A DNA stretch of 64,000 bases from Micromonospora sp. NBC_01740 (GCF_035920365.1 NZ_CP109150.1:6262001-6326000); one strand, 5' to 3'. Shown: positions 36,801-44,857, counted from the stretch's first letter. Translations and numbers: made by a program. Notes: generated by a model not told the origin, from the sequence alone.

Positions 36801-37532
36801 CATCGTCACCTGTTCGTCGGCGAGCAACGCCCGGAAGGCCACCGGGTCCCGTGCGACGTCCTGTCCCACGACGACCAGCCGGCCACCGGACAGCAGCGCG
36901 CCCCACATCTCCCAGACGGAGAAGTCGAAGGCGAACGAGTGGAACATCGTCCAGACGTCCCCGGCGCCGAAGCCGAACTGCGGCTGGGTGGTCCGGATCA
37001 GGCGCAGCACGTTGCCGTGGCTGACCTCCACGCCCTTCGGCCGCCCGGTGGTGCCCGAGGTGTAGATCACGTAGGCGCGGGTGTCCCACGCCGCGGGGCA
37101 CCGCCCGTCGGTGGCGCCGCTGCGGTCCTCCGCGACGTCCTGCGGCCCCAGCACCGGGGTGTCCGGCGGCAGCAGCTCCGCCAGCTCGGGAGTCGTCAAC
37201 ACCACCGAGGGCGCCGCGTCCGCCACGATCATTCTCAGCCGGGCGGCGGGGGTGGACGGATCGACCGGCACGTACGCCGCGCCGACCCGCAGCACGGCGA
37301 GGCTCGCGACCACCATGTCCGTCGAACGCGGCAGGAACAGCAGCACCGGACGCGACGGGTCGTCGACCCGCGCCCTGATCGCCGCGGCGAGCGCCGTCGA
37401 GCGGGTGGCCACCTCGGCGTACGACATCCGCCGGTCGCCGCAGCACACCGCGATGCTGTCCGGGTCACGTCGGACGACCTCGTCGAACGACTCCACCAGA
37501 TTACCGACGGCACCATCGGAAGCAGTCATCAT
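30846..37532 (-). CDS. Bimodular NRPS: A-PCP-C-A-PCP-C
   Basis: The 2,228-residue protein starts directly with an A domain and ends with a C domain. Order: A1 (about 10-550), carrier 1 (FGIGGDSIIAVQL), C1 (about 645-1080), A2 (about 1110-1640), carrier 2 (FFDLGGHSLHATQ), C2 (about 1755-2200; HHVVTDGW intact). A1 has the same by-eye pocket as the terminal module (D-F-W-S-V-G-M-V-H). A2 reads about D-I-W-E-A-Q-M-D-D, whose acidic residues suit a basic side chain and recall published codes for 2,4-diaminobutyrate (D-I-W-E-...-D-D). C1 has HDTMFDGW instead of HHxxxDG, lacking the second histidine. No epimerase or MbtH is seen. It follows the FAAL gene after 7 bases, with GGCGGAG before ATG 37529/37532. 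Confidence 0.93.
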   Translation of the reverse strand: MMTASDGAVGNLVESFDEVVRRDPDSIAVCCGDRRMSYAEVATRSTALAAAIRARVDDPSRPVLLFLPRSTDMVVASLAVLRVGAAYVPVDPSTPAARLRMIVADAAPSVVLTTPELAELLPPDTPVLGPQDVAEDRSGATDGRCPAAWDTRAYVIYTSGTTGRPKGVEVSHGNVLRLIRTTQPQFGFGAGDVWTMFHSFAFDFSVWEMWGALLSGGRLVVVGQDVARDPVAFRALLADEQVTMLSQTPTAFNSLVAHEVSRPDRLPLKWVVFGGEALRFGDLRPWVDRYGDQQPQLVNMYGITETTVHSSYRRVLAADLTSTASLIGRPLADLGFLLWDEQGRPVAPGQTGEIIVTGPGVATGYLGQPGATAERFLDLTVDGRPVRGYRSGDLARLTPAGEYEYLGRADDQVKIRGHRVELGEIHAALSAVPGVEQVAVTVRRARPQRNPVVKQEAVSGRISSVRSLVRAGQPASGAGNDRTQIVAYVTHDPGCELGEIPELLRAGLPSYMLPAFVVPVPEIPVNANGKADFTLLPAPTPANQLRAPMATEAVADASTATVERAICALFEEVLGVEGVGPDDSFFGIGGDSIIAVQLRAAAANRGMTLDLADIYELKTPRALATYAVTTDESTDPPVEPFSLIDPADRAHLPADAVDAYPLATLQAGVLFHSAYAEGVNMYCDIFMFRLRAGFDHDAMSRALARVTERHEILRTSFHLSGFSQPLQVVHARARTPLNVTDLSRFDEDRQLAEFEAWQRREMSNPYDWAQPPLVRFTAHLLGPDEFMFSMSFHDTMFDGWSETSLLAEILVDYWQDLQGIASHDRALPVRRYADFIAEEQAVLRDEAVREFWRQELADVEPSLLPRLARGSGAVHEGRMGFLSVDLPAELSDRLHQLAAACGVSVKHVVMAVQARVVMALTGRDDVVLGVAANGRIEEEGGTEVIGLHLNLVPFRFRPRGRTWRDLIAATSDKERELLPVRRFPHAEMLRLAGVPELTDIMFNYTHFHGYERLAHATGIEVVDGFGYIQTNFTLRAEFNKDPFSRLLTLDLEANMERISEDQLHEVADIFLRALTSVVDQPDDEPTQVALLGEQRYRALVEISRGPVEPATATGFLERMAHSVRTFPDEVAAVCRGREITYRELAAHVERAAGWLRDRQVGHGTVVGLASGRNIDYLVVTLAILRLGAVYLPLPQGPAARVARMVGRAEARLVVSDETHRAALAAIGEVELVDLADVLAAAGTPAGLGPAPGGRDSAYVLFTSGSTGDPKGALIRHDGMLNHIDAKIQQLDLRPGDRLAQDAAATFDISVWQLLAPLAVGATTVIYPDEIGQDAASLLRAVAEDGVTVLEVTPSVLNIMCAELAFYGVDAFPPFRLRWVASQAETLTPQSANTFRRLLPGVGLLNMWGATETSDDVLHHLVAADVDERDASVPLGRPARNTALYVLDGAREPVPTGTPGELYAGGVCVGGGYVNDPDRTAASFVSDPFVGDGDGIMYRTGDRGRRLADGSVEFLGRTDNQLKIRGNRVELDEVGRALAGVEGVQESVVIVRQSADGGKQLAGFFVPEVVSGGAGGATEGSLIRRDLRPEEVRSGLGQVLPRNAIPDFLVRVDQLPRTSHGKVDTRALAATALSPVDEPTEASSAPMTPTEEAVAEIWASVLAGRRPGPQVSFFDLGGHSLHATQVLARLGDRLGVRLPIRELFENPTLRGFAARVEAALTDDRESEVPIPARPAGLREFPLSMAQSSLWYLDQIDSDGAYTDGYLLHLRGDLDVTALRAAVDRLVARHEVLSSRIVERDGVPLLVVDPDAKPRLRVREVTDGVVAEGDTEAMMEYVRQRATRRIDLGGVLTRATLYRFADRDHVLEWTSHHVVTDGWSNELILREIAESYAAHRAGREADLAPLPIQYGDYSRWQQDYLESAPARRDGDFWRSYLKGYDGELALATDLERTEDRARAAGRRRREWDESFSAEVRAFAQQHNVTLFMVVHAVSAVLMAKLAQQSDVVIGAAVAGRHPAETRDLVGFFANTVPFRYQVDPEHSARAVVASVRDSALNALDHQSLPLQKIVDLVGAPRRPGVNPLVQVVVSVARSMHGVAALPGLDTSVTPLGAQTSRFDLLLHFTDEDRIGLTIEYDRSLFTPEAVDRLAGAADRLLRFFLGSPDRPVEEATLVDDKDRGALGEIWREVSGQSLEIDHRATATLIDSPHWGAYVSRVEAAGLIVPLVLDL

Positions 37533-37539
37533 CTCCGCC

Positions 37540-40500
37540 TTAGCTGAGTCGAACCGGGTCGTGAGCGAGTGGTGCGGACGGCCGTCGGACCAGCCGGGCG
37601 AGGTTCTCGGAGAACCGCCGGCACACCTCGGCTGCCGTCTCCGCGGACACGAGGGTGCGTTGGTGGACGAGACGGAACGCGAGTCCGCCCGCGTCGAGGA
37701 CGCCGTAGAGGCTCGTCGCGAAGGCGACGTCCACGGGCGGCACGTCGAACGTCTCGACGTCGTGGGGCCCGATCCGTCGCCGCCGGCGGCTCCAGGGCAC
37801 GGACAGTCCCACGTCGCCGCCGTCCACCGGCTGCTGGAGCGTCAGCGTCGCCTGGAAGAGCGGATTCTGGCCGTGCCGATCCGCGGCGAGTGCCCGGACC
37901 AGGTCGCTGAAGGGCACGTCCGCCGTCGACAGCGCCGCCCGCAGTTCCCGCCACAGGCGTTCCTCGAGTGCCGACGGATCGGGCCGGTCGGTCAGGTCAC
38001 CGAGGACGGGCACCATGTTGACCAGGTAGCCGACGGTGCCGGCGAAGCGCTGGTCGGTGCGCCCGTGGTGTGGCGCGCCGATCACGATCCTGGGCTGGCC
38101 GGTCACCTCGTGCAGGGCTTGGACGTAGGCGGCCAGCAGGGAGACGAACGGGGTGAAGCCGCGCCGCGCCGCGTGCCGGTGGAGGGTCCGTACGACGTCC
38201 GGGTCGGCCTCGAAGTCGATCCAGCCGGCCCGGTGCCGGTCCGGGTCCGGCCGTCGTCGTGCAGACCCGCCGCCAGCAGGTCGTTGCGGAAAGAGGACGA
38301 GGTCACGCAGTGGCCGCCACCTCTCCGCCAGGGCCGTGACCCGGTCGCGCCGGTCGGGATCGAGTCGCGCCTGCTGCTGCAGCCGGGCCCAGTCGGTGGC
38401 GTCCGCCGCGCCCGGTCCCGCCGTGGCCGGCGGGGCGTCGCCGCCCGTGATCCGGGGCAGGATCTCGGCGAGCAGGAGCTGAAGCGACCAGTGGTCGACG
38501 ACCGCGTGATGACACGCCACGAGAAGCACCGTGCCGTCCGGCGGGTACGCCACCCCGGCCCGCACCAACGGGCCCTTCACCAGATCGAAGGGGCGGTAGG
38601 CCCGCTCGTGCAGGTAGGCGCGTACCGCCTCGTCGGGGCCGTCCGGGAAGGCCCGGCACTCCCAGTCGACCGTGCCCTGCTCGTGCACGGTCTGGACGCC
38701 GGACCCGAGCGGTCCGAGCGTCGTGCGCAGCGCGGGGTGCCGAGCGACGGCCTCGTCGATCGCGGCCCGCAACAGGGTTTCCTCGACGCGGCCGGAGACG
38801 CGCAGGGCGATCGCCAGGTTGTTCGCCCGGTTGCCGCGGGACACCTCGTCGTAGAAGTGCAGCTCGACCTGGCCGGCCGAGGCGGGGCTCACCGCGCCGG
38901 TCTCCGCCGGCAGCGGCACGGCGGCCGGGCCGGGGCTCGCGGCGGCGGCGACCAGCTCGGCCACCGACCGGTCGCCGAAGAACAGCTCGGTGTCCAGGGT
39001 GCCGTCCACCAACCGCTCGACCGCCGCCTTGAGTTCGATCAGTCGCAGCGAACCGAGTCCCAGCGCCGCCAGCGGCAGCGACGGGTCCCACTCGGCCCCT
39101 TCGAGGTTCGCGTACCGCCGGACGAGCTGTTCCACCGCAGTGGACCGGTCGCCGGGGTGGGTGTCGGCGGCGGCCCGCTCGGGCGCCACGGACGGGACCG
39201 CCGGCACGACGAGCTTGAGCCGCCCGCCGACGAACTGCTCCCTGGTGGCACGCCGGCGGACCTTCCCGCTGGAGGTCTTCGGTATCGCGCCGGGCATGAC
39301 GACGACCACGTCGTCGAGGTCCAACCCGCACTCGGTGGCCACCCGACGCCGCAACCCGCCGGTCAGCGACGCGAGCAGCGCGGGGTCCGCGAGCAGCCGC
39401 GCCAGCCCGCGGCGGGAGGCCTCGACCACCAGTGCCACCCGCTGGTCACCGGTCTCCGGCTGGAACGCCGCGGCGCCGCCCTGGCGCAGGTGCTCGTCGC
39501 CCGCGGTGGCGACGGCCTCGATGTCGTGCGGGTGGTAGTTGCGGCCCGCGCGGATGATCAGATCCTTCTGGCGCCCCGCGACGTAGAGCTCGCCGTCGTA
39601 CATCGCGCCGAGGTCCCCGGTACGCAGGAACGTCCCCTGCTGGCCGCCGACGGTGGCGGCGAACGTCGCGGCGGAGTCGGACCTGCCCCAGTACCCGGCG
39701 GCCACCCCGCCGGAGCTCACGCAGATCTCGCCGACCTCGCCCGCCGCGCAGGATGCGCCGTCCGCGCGGCGCACGACGACCGTCGTACCCGGTGGCGGGG
39801 TGCCGCAGGAGACCAGCGTGACCGGGTCCGTCCCCGCTGCTCCGGTCGCCCCGGTCAGCCGGCCCGTCTCGAGGGCGTGCCGGTCGAAGGTGCCGGCGCG
39901 GTAGCCGGTCGACGCCTCGGGGCCGCTGACGAAGAGCGTCGCTTCCGCCAGGCCGTAGCACGGATAGAACGCCCGGCGGTCGAAACCGAGCGGCGCGTAC
40001 GCGGCGGAGAACGCGTCCATCGTCCGCCTGTGCACCGGCTCCGCGCCGTTGAAGGCGACCCGCCACGAGCTGAGGTCGATCCCGTCGAGCAGCCCGGCGT
40101 CGAAGCGGTCCGCCAGGAGCTGATAGGCGAAGTTGGGTCCACCGGAGAGGGTCGCCCTGAAACGGGACACCTCCGCTGGCCACCGCAGCGGATTCCGGAC
40201 GAACGCGAACGTGTCGAGCAGGACCGCCGGTACGCCCATGAACAGCGGCAGCAACGTGGTGCCGATGAGACCCATGTCGTGGTACATCGGCAGCCAGCTG
40301 AGCACCACGTCGTCGGCGTTGATCCCGAAGCCGGCCGCGATGGCCCGGTGGTTGTCGGTGAGGTTGCCGTGGCCGACCATGACCCCCTTGGGATCGCCCG
40401 TCGATCCGGAGGTGTACTGGAGGAAGGCGAGGTCGTCCGGCGCCGGCCGGTGGGGGCCCACCGGAGCGGCGTGCGCCCGCACCGCCTCGATCGGGTGCAC

Positions 40501-40899
40501 CGCCGGTCCGCCCGGCTCGGCCGCCAGCCCCGACAGCGCTTCGACCAGCTTCGCGGTGGTCAGCGCGTGGGTGGCTCCGCAGTCGCGCACGACGGTGGTG
40601 ACGCGGTCGAGGCGCGCGTTGGGGCCCGGCGGGTAGAGCGGCACCGCGACCACGTTGGCGTAGAGGCAGCCGAGGAAGGCCGTGACGTAGTCGAGGCCGG
40701 GTGGGAAGAGCAGCAGCGCCCGGTCACCCGGTTCGGCGATCGACCGCAGGTGGCCGGCCACGGTACGAGCGCCCTCGTCGAGCTGCCCGTACGTGGTGCT
40801 GGTCGTCGCCCCGGCGCTGTCGACGAAGGTCAGCGCGGGGTCGTCCGCTCGGGTGTCCGCCCAGGCCGACAGGGCCGCGATGAGCGAGGTGTGCGTCAT
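37540..40899 (-). CDS. Fatty acyl-AMP ligase-carrier-condensation protein (lipoinitiation)
   Basis: The 1,119-residue protein begins with a FAAL-type adenylation domain (about 1-570): YTSGSTGDPKGVMVGH, SWLPMYHDMGLIG and YGLAEATLFVSG are characteristic, and FAALs pass acyl-AMP to a carrier instead of CoA. A carrier follows at about 590-670 (LGLGSLRLIELK). The C domain occupies about 690-1119 and has an intact HHAVVDHW motif. It should load a free fatty or aryl acid and acylate the first amino acid on the next protein. ATG 40899 has GAGGGACG upstream; the gap to the preceding gene's stop is 9 bases. Chain length cannot be read from sequence. Confidence 0.92.
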   Translation of the reverse strand: MTHTSLIAALSAWADTRADDPALTFVDSAGATTSTTYGQLDEGARTVAGHLRSIAEPGDRALLLFPPGLDYVTAFLGCLYANVVAVPLYPPGPNARLDRVTTVVRDCGATHALTTAKLVEALSGLAAEPGGPAVHPIEAVRAHAAPVGPHRPAPDDLAFLQYTSGSTGDPKGVMVGHGNLTDNHRAIAAGFGINADDVVLSWLPMYHDMGLIGTTLLPLFMGVPAVLLDTFAFVRNPLRWPAEVSRFRATLSGGPNFAYQLLADRFDAGLLDGIDLSSWRVAFNGAEPVHRRTMDAFSAAYAPLGFDRRAFYPCYGLAEATLFVSGPEASTGYRAGTFDRHALETGRLTGATGAAGTDPVTLVSCGTPPPGTTVVVRRADGASCAAGEVGEICVSSGGVAAGYWGRSDSAATFAATVGGQQGTFLRTGDLGAMYDGELYVAGRQKDLIIRAGRNYHPHDIEAVATAGDEHLRQGGAAAFQPETGDQRVALVVEASRRGLARLLADPALLASLTGGLRRRVATECGLDLDDVVVVMPGAIPKTSSGKVRRRATREQFVGGRLKLVVPAVPSVAPERAAADTHPGDRSTAVEQLVRRYANLEGAEWDPSLPLAALGLGSLRLIELKAAVERLVDGTLDTELFFGDRSVAELVAAAASPGPAAVPLPAETGAVSPASAGQVELHFYDEVSRGNRANNLAIALRVSGRVEETLLRAAIDEAVARHPALRTTLGPLGSGVQTVHEQGTVDWECRAFPDGPDEAVRAYLHERAYRPFDLVKGPLVRAGVAYPPDGTVLLVACHHAVVDHWSLQLLLAEILPRITGGDAPPATAGPGAADATDWARLQQQARLDPDRRDRVTALAERWRPLRDLVLFPQRPAGGGSARRRPDPDRHRAGWIDFEADPDVVRTLHRHAARRGFTPFVSLLAAYVQALHEVTGQPRIVIGAPHHGRTDQRFAGTVGYLVNMVPVLGDLTDRPDPSALEERLWRELRAALSTADVPFSDLVRALAADRHGQNPLFQATLTLQQPVDGGDVGLSVPWSRRRRRIGPHDVETFDVPPVDVAFATSLYGVLDAGGLAFRLVHQRTLVSAETAAEVCRRFSENLARLVRRPSAPLAHDPVRLS

Positions 40900-40908
40900 G
40901 GTCGTCCC

Positions 40909-43209
40909 TCAGTGGGCCGGGGCCAGGGACGCTTCGTCGCTGACGGCGTCCGGGCTGTCCTCGTCGACCAGCAGCTGGACCTGGTCCACGGCGGTACGGA
41001 TCCGGCGGACGACCTCCGCTCTGCTGGAGCCCGTGGCGATGACGTACCCCAGGCGGTCGTAGCCGTTTCGCGGTGGTCGCACGGAGGTGCCGGGGGACGC
41101 CGTCACGGTCACCTGTTCGACGCCGTCGAGGCGCTCGATCTCCGCCCCGCCCACGGTGCCCCGGAGCGTCCCGGGTCGGGAAGCCACCAGGAACTCGATC
41201 GCGGCGTACCCGTGGGTGGTCGAGGAGAGCCGGGTCGGTCCCCCGACGGCCGCGGCCAGCTGCGCGGCGAGCAGGTCGGAGCCGGTGGCGAGGCGGTAGA
41301 GCTCGGGGATCATCCCGCCAGCCGGGCGGGGATTGATCTCGATGATGGCCGGGCCGGACGGCGTGAGGCGCACCTCGGTGTGGGTCGCCCCGTGTGACAT
41401 CCCGACCGTGGCGAGCGCCCGCAGGACGGCATCCACCATCTCGGTCGCCTGATCCGCCGGCAGGTCCGCGGGAAAGACGTGACCGAGCTCCGCGAAGTAC
41501 GGCCCGCCGGTCACCCGCTTCTCGGTGATCCCGAGACAGCGGTTCCCAGTGCTCTCGCCGAACACCTCGACGCTGAACTCGGCACCCCGCACGTACTCCT
41601 CGACCAGTGCGCAGCGGGCGGTCGGCATGCCCCGGACGTTGACGCGCATCGCCAGGACCGCCGCCACGTGCGCGGTCGCCTCCTCGACGGTGGCGCAGAG
41701 CAGCACGGCGTTGGATCCGGAGTCGTCTGCGGGCTTCACCACGCACGGCAGTCCGACCTCGCGCACCGCGGCAGCGGCCCGCGCCGGGTCCGTCACCGCG
41801 ACGAAGCGGGGTTGCCGGATCCCGCTGTCCCGCAGCGCCTCCCGCAGCAGGGCCTTGTTCCGACAGGCGGCCACGGCCGCCGGCGGGTTGCCCGGCAGTC
41901 CCAGCCAGTCGGCCAGTTCGGCGGCGAGCACGGTGTAGAAGTCGCTCGTCGTCGTCACCCCGGCGAGCTGTTCACGACGGAACCTGCCCTGGATGAGCGA
42001 GCGCAGGGCCGGCAGGTCGTGCGTCTCGCAGACGAGGACCTCGCAGTCGGTGTCGGCGAGCCCCGGGTAACGGTCGGGACGGTCGGTGAGCAGCACCGGA
42101 CGCAGCCCCATCCGTCGTGCGACGCTCAGGGCGAGCACGCCGGTCCCGCTCGTGTTCGCCTCCAGGAACAACAGGTACCGCTCGCCGTCCGTGCGCGGGA
42201 CGTCGTCCGTCCGCGACCAGCTCACGGCGACCTCGCCGGGGCTGATCGGACGCGGCCGGTCCGCCGCGTCCATCTCGCGCAGGCGGTCGGCGGCCCATCC
42301 GTCGTCGTAGACGGTCTGCGCGTACCGGTCGCCGCGATCGGGGAAGATGCCGACGATCCGGGTCCCCGGCTCCGCCCGGCGAGCCACGTCCTTCAACACC
42401 TGGTAGACCGAGCCCGACGTGTTGCCGCCGAAGATCTGCTGCTCGCGGGCCAGGTCACGGGTGGCGCCGAACGCCTCCCGGTCGTTGAGCCAGTGCACCT
42501 CGTCGATCTGGCGACGGTCCAGGTTGGCGGGCTCGAGGCTGTTGCCGAGCCCGCCCTGCAGCCTGGTGGGCACGTCCGGCTGACCGAACAGCACGCTGCC
42601 CACGCAGTCCACCCCCACCACCCGCAGCTCGGGCAGCGCGCGTCGCAGCGCCCGGGCCGAGCCGCACAGCGATCCACCGGTGCCGACCGCCCCGACCAGG
42701 ACGTCGAAGGAGGTGAGGTCCCCCAGCAGCTCCCCGGCCAGGGACCGGTACGCACCCGGGTTGTCCGGATTGCGGTACTGCTCGGGAAAGAACGCACCCG
42801 GCAGGGCTTCGAGGAGCTCGTGCAGCCGTTCGAGGCGGGCACCCTGCCAGCCCTGGCTGGACATCCGGTCGACGACGTGCACCTGGCAGCCCAGGGCGCG
42901 CAGCTTGGCGAGCGTCACGGGGTCGATCCGGGGGTCGGTGACGACGTGCACCGGATGGCCCAGGGCGGTGCCGACGAGGGCGACTCCCAGCGCCATCGTG
43001 CCGGAGGAACTCTCGACGATCGGCGCGCCCGGTCGGAGCACGCCCAGCCGTCTGGCCTCGAGGATCACGTAGCGGGCGACCCGGTCCTTCATCGCGAAGA
43101 GGTTCTGGAGTTCGAGTTTGGCGTACACCTCGACGCGCGGGTCGACATCCATCCTCAGCCTGATCAACGGCGTGTGCCCGATGGCGTCGACGACACTCTG
43201 GAAGATCAC
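40909..43209 (-). CDS. Fusion of cysteine-synthase-like PLP enzyme and ATP-grasp ligase
   Basis: The 766-residue protein joins two enzymes. Residues 1-330 are a fold type II PLP enzyme of the cysteine synthase/SbnA group: IGHTPLIRL, the PLP lysine in LFAMKDRVA (about Lys41), ESSSGTMALG in place of the usual TSGNTG loop, and the phosphate loop GTGGSLCG. Residues 345-760 are an ATP-grasp domain (LPCVVKPADDSGSNAV; IIEINPRPAGGMIP). The first half should replace a beta leaving group of serine (phosphate or acetate) with a nucleophile, the second should form an amide or peptide bond using ATP. No SbnB-type dehydrogenase is nearby, but an argininosuccinate-lyase-like gene is directly upstream, suggesting aspartate as nucleophile and fumarate release to give 2,3-diaminopropionate. 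The start is GTG 43209. Confidence 0.88.
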   Translation of the reverse strand: MIFQSVVDAIGHTPLIRLRMDVDPRVEVYAKLELQNLFAMKDRVARYVILEARRLGVLRPGAPIVESSSGTMALGVALVGTALGHPVHVVTDPRIDPVTLAKLRALGCQVHVVDRMSSQGWQGARLERLHELLEALPGAFFPEQYRNPDNPGAYRSLAGELLGDLTSFDVLVGAVGTGGSLCGSARALRRALPELRVVGVDCVGSVLFGQPDVPTRLQGGLGNSLEPANLDRRQIDEVHWLNDREAFGATRDLAREQQIFGGNTSGSVYQVLKDVARRAEPGTRIVGIFPDRGDRYAQTVYDDGWAADRLREMDAADRPRPISPGEVAVSWSRTDDVPRTDGERYLLFLEANTSGTGVLALSVARRMGLRPVLLTDRPDRYPGLADTDCEVLVCETHDLPALRSLIQGRFRREQLAGVTTTSDFYTVLAAELADWLGLPGNPPAAVAACRNKALLREALRDSGIRQPRFVAVTDPARAAAAVREVGLPCVVKPADDSGSNAVLLCATVEEATAHVAAVLAMRVNVRGMPTARCALVEEYVRGAEFSVEVFGESTGNRCLGITEKRVTGGPYFAELGHVFPADLPADQATEMVDAVLRALATVGMSHGATHTEVRLTPSGPAIIEINPRPAGGMIPELYRLATGSDLLAAQLAAAVGGPTRLSSTTHGYAAIEFLVASRPGTLRGTVGGAEIERLDGVEQVTVTASPGTSVRPPRNGYDRLGYVIATGSSRAEVVRRIRTAVDQVQLLVDEDSPDAVSDEASLAPAH

Positions 43210-43302
43210 GCGCTGGCCCCCGATCGTCCGTGGGTGCCGACGTCGCTCGCGCCCACCCGGGCTGCTCCGCTCAAGATCGTCATTCTTCCCCTGATTCGAC
43301 GC

Positions 43303-44763
43303 TCATCGACGCCCGAGCAGCGCCCGAGCGGAACCTCGCCGTGCACGACGGTCGTCCCACTGCTGCCGGAGGAGCCGGAACTTGTCCGCCTGGCTGGCGA
43401 GCAGGTCGGCCAACGCCTGCGGATTGACCGAGCCCGTCGACCGCTTTCCACGAATCGCCTTCTCGATGTCGAAGGCGTCGGCGAGCACGCGTGCGGCGTC
43501 GGAGACCTGGTATCCGTGCCGGCCGGCGACCTCGACCAACAGCCCGGGGTCTCCGGGATAGGGCGGGATGTCGGCGGAAATGGCGGCGGCGATGTACTGC
43601 CCGACGACGATCTGGGCGTCGCGCCAGGGGATCCCGTCGTTGAGGGTCAGGTCGTTCGCCAGTGCGAACGCGCCCAGATACTCCCGCCGGCAGGCTTCCC
43701 GCATCCGGTCCGACCGGAAACGCAGGTTGTCGACGACGGTCGAGAAGAGCCGCAGGGCCGTCCGCGTGGTGGCGACGGAGACATGGAGGTTCGCGGTCGC
43801 CTCCTTGGACACCTCCACCATGTTGGAATAGGGCGTCGAGCGTTGGGCGAGGACGATGTCCACACCGAAGGCGCCGAGATGCGCCAGCTTTCCGCGGATC
43901 CGCTCCAGGATCGGGAAGTTCTTCTTCTGCGGCATCGCCGCCGAGATGCCGGAAAGCTCGTCAGGCAGGTCGATGAAGCCGTACTCGTTGCTGCCCCAGG
44001 TCATGAGATCGGTGACGAAGCGGCTCAGTTCGGCACCCAGAATGGAGAATTCCGCCATCATCTCCAAGGCCAGCGACCGGGACGCCACGGCGGTCAGGGC
44101 GTGCGGAACCGGTCCCGCGAAGCCGAGCAGGTGCGCCATGCGGTGCCGGTCCCAGGGCAACTCTTGGCCGGCCATCGAGCCCGCGCCGAGCGGTGAGAGG
44201 TCGTTGCCGTCGTAGGTGGCGAGCCAACGGCGCAGGTTGTGCAGAATCTGCTGGGAGAGGGCGGCCAGGTAGAAGCCGGGAGTGATCACCTGGGCCGCCT
44301 GGAGGTGGGTGTATCCCGGCATCAGCAGGTCGGTCGTGCCGTTGGCGAGTCGATGGACAGCCTCACCGAGGCCCAGCAGGTCCTCTGCCGCCCCACCCAA
44401 CCACTCGCGTGCCGCGAGAGCGTGTGCGGTCGCCTGAGAGTCGTTACGACTGCGGTCGACGTGCCAGGCCGGGACCGGCTCGGTCAACTGACCATGCACC
44501 CACTGCTCGATGGCCATCGACGTGTCGGACATGTTGGTGGCGGGGTCGGCGCTGAGCGTGGACTCGTCGATCCTGCAAAGTCTGTCCGCGATGTCTCGTC
44601 GTTGATCGCCGGTGATGACTCCCATCCGCTCGTACTCGAGCAGGAGGACCACTTCCACAGCGAGATAGTGAGGAAGCAGGTGAGTCATGTCGAAGTCGAA
44701 CTGCGGTCGGAGGATTTCGTCATGCACCTGCCGGGACGGACCGCTGGACAACCGTCCTGACAT
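43303..44763 (-). CDS. Argininosuccinate lyase-like enzyme, first gene of the NRPS operon
   Basis: The 486-residue protein belongs to the fumarase/aspartase/argininosuccinate lyase superfamily. Active-site features are kept: DRSRNDSQATAHAL, PGYTHLQAAQ with the catalytic His, and SAAMPQKKNF corresponding to the SSxMPxKxN signature with its first Ser. Enzymes of this group cleave N-substituted aspartates to fumarate plus an amine. Its place in an NRPS operon with a PLP enzyme, and without other arginine genes, argues against housekeeping ArgH. A good proposal is elimination of fumarate from an N-(2-amino-2-carboxyethyl)aspartate intermediate. ATG 44763 is preferred over GTG 44820 because the conserved N-terminus begins here and GAGGG lies upstream. 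Confidence 0.88.
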   Translation of the reverse strand: MSGRLSSGPSRQVHDEILRPQFDFDMTHLLPHYLAVEVVLLLEYERMGVITGDQRRDIADRLCRIDESTLSADPATNMSDTSMAIEQWVHGQLTEPVPAWHVDRSRNDSQATAHALAAREWLGGAAEDLLGLGEAVHRLANGTTDLLMPGYTHLQAAQVITPGFYLAALSQQILHNLRRWLATYDGNDLSPLGAGSMAGQELPWDRHRMAHLLGFAGPVPHALTAVASRSLALEMMAEFSILGAELSRFVTDLMTWGSNEYGFIDLPDELSGISAAMPQKKNFPILERIRGKLAHLGAFGVDIVLAQRSTPYSNMVEVSKEATANLHVSVATTRTALRLFSTVVDNLRFRSDRMREACRREYLGAFALANDLTLNDGIPWRDAQIVVGQYIAAAISADIPPYPGDPGLLVEVAGRHGYQVSDAARVLADAFDIEKAIRGKRSTGSVNPQALADLLASQADKFRLLRQQWDDRRARRGSARALLGRR

Positions 44764-44841
44764 CAGGGCGGAGCCCTCGGGAACGAGTTGCAACTGAAGA
44801 CCCCCGTTACGGAGCTGCACGGCCGGACTGCAACCCGAGTC

Positions 44842-44857
44842 CGCGCCCCGGGGCGCG
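44842..44857. promoter_or_regulatory. Perfect GC palindrome upstream of the NRPS operon
   Basis: CGCGCCCCGGGGCGCG is a 16-bp perfect palindrome 79-94 bases before the ATG of the first operon gene. It may be an operator or a transcript hairpin. Confidence 0.35.

Noticed and set aside
34341..41397. Very long plus-strand open frames (over 1,000 residues) opposite the NRPS and FAAL genes
   Set aside because: Composition is typical of the complement of high-GC coding sequence and no domain is seen; the minus strand has intact NRPS motifs throughout.
40909..44763. Reading the lyase and PLP genes as ordinary arginine or cysteine biosynthesis
   Set aside because: No argG, cysE or other pathway genes are nearby, the PLP enzyme is fused to an ATP-grasp domain, and both sit at the head of an NRPS operon.
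44764..44820. Longer N-terminus for the lyase from GTG 44820
   Set aside because: No ribosome site, and the added residues are not similar to the family; ATG 44763 starts the conserved fold.
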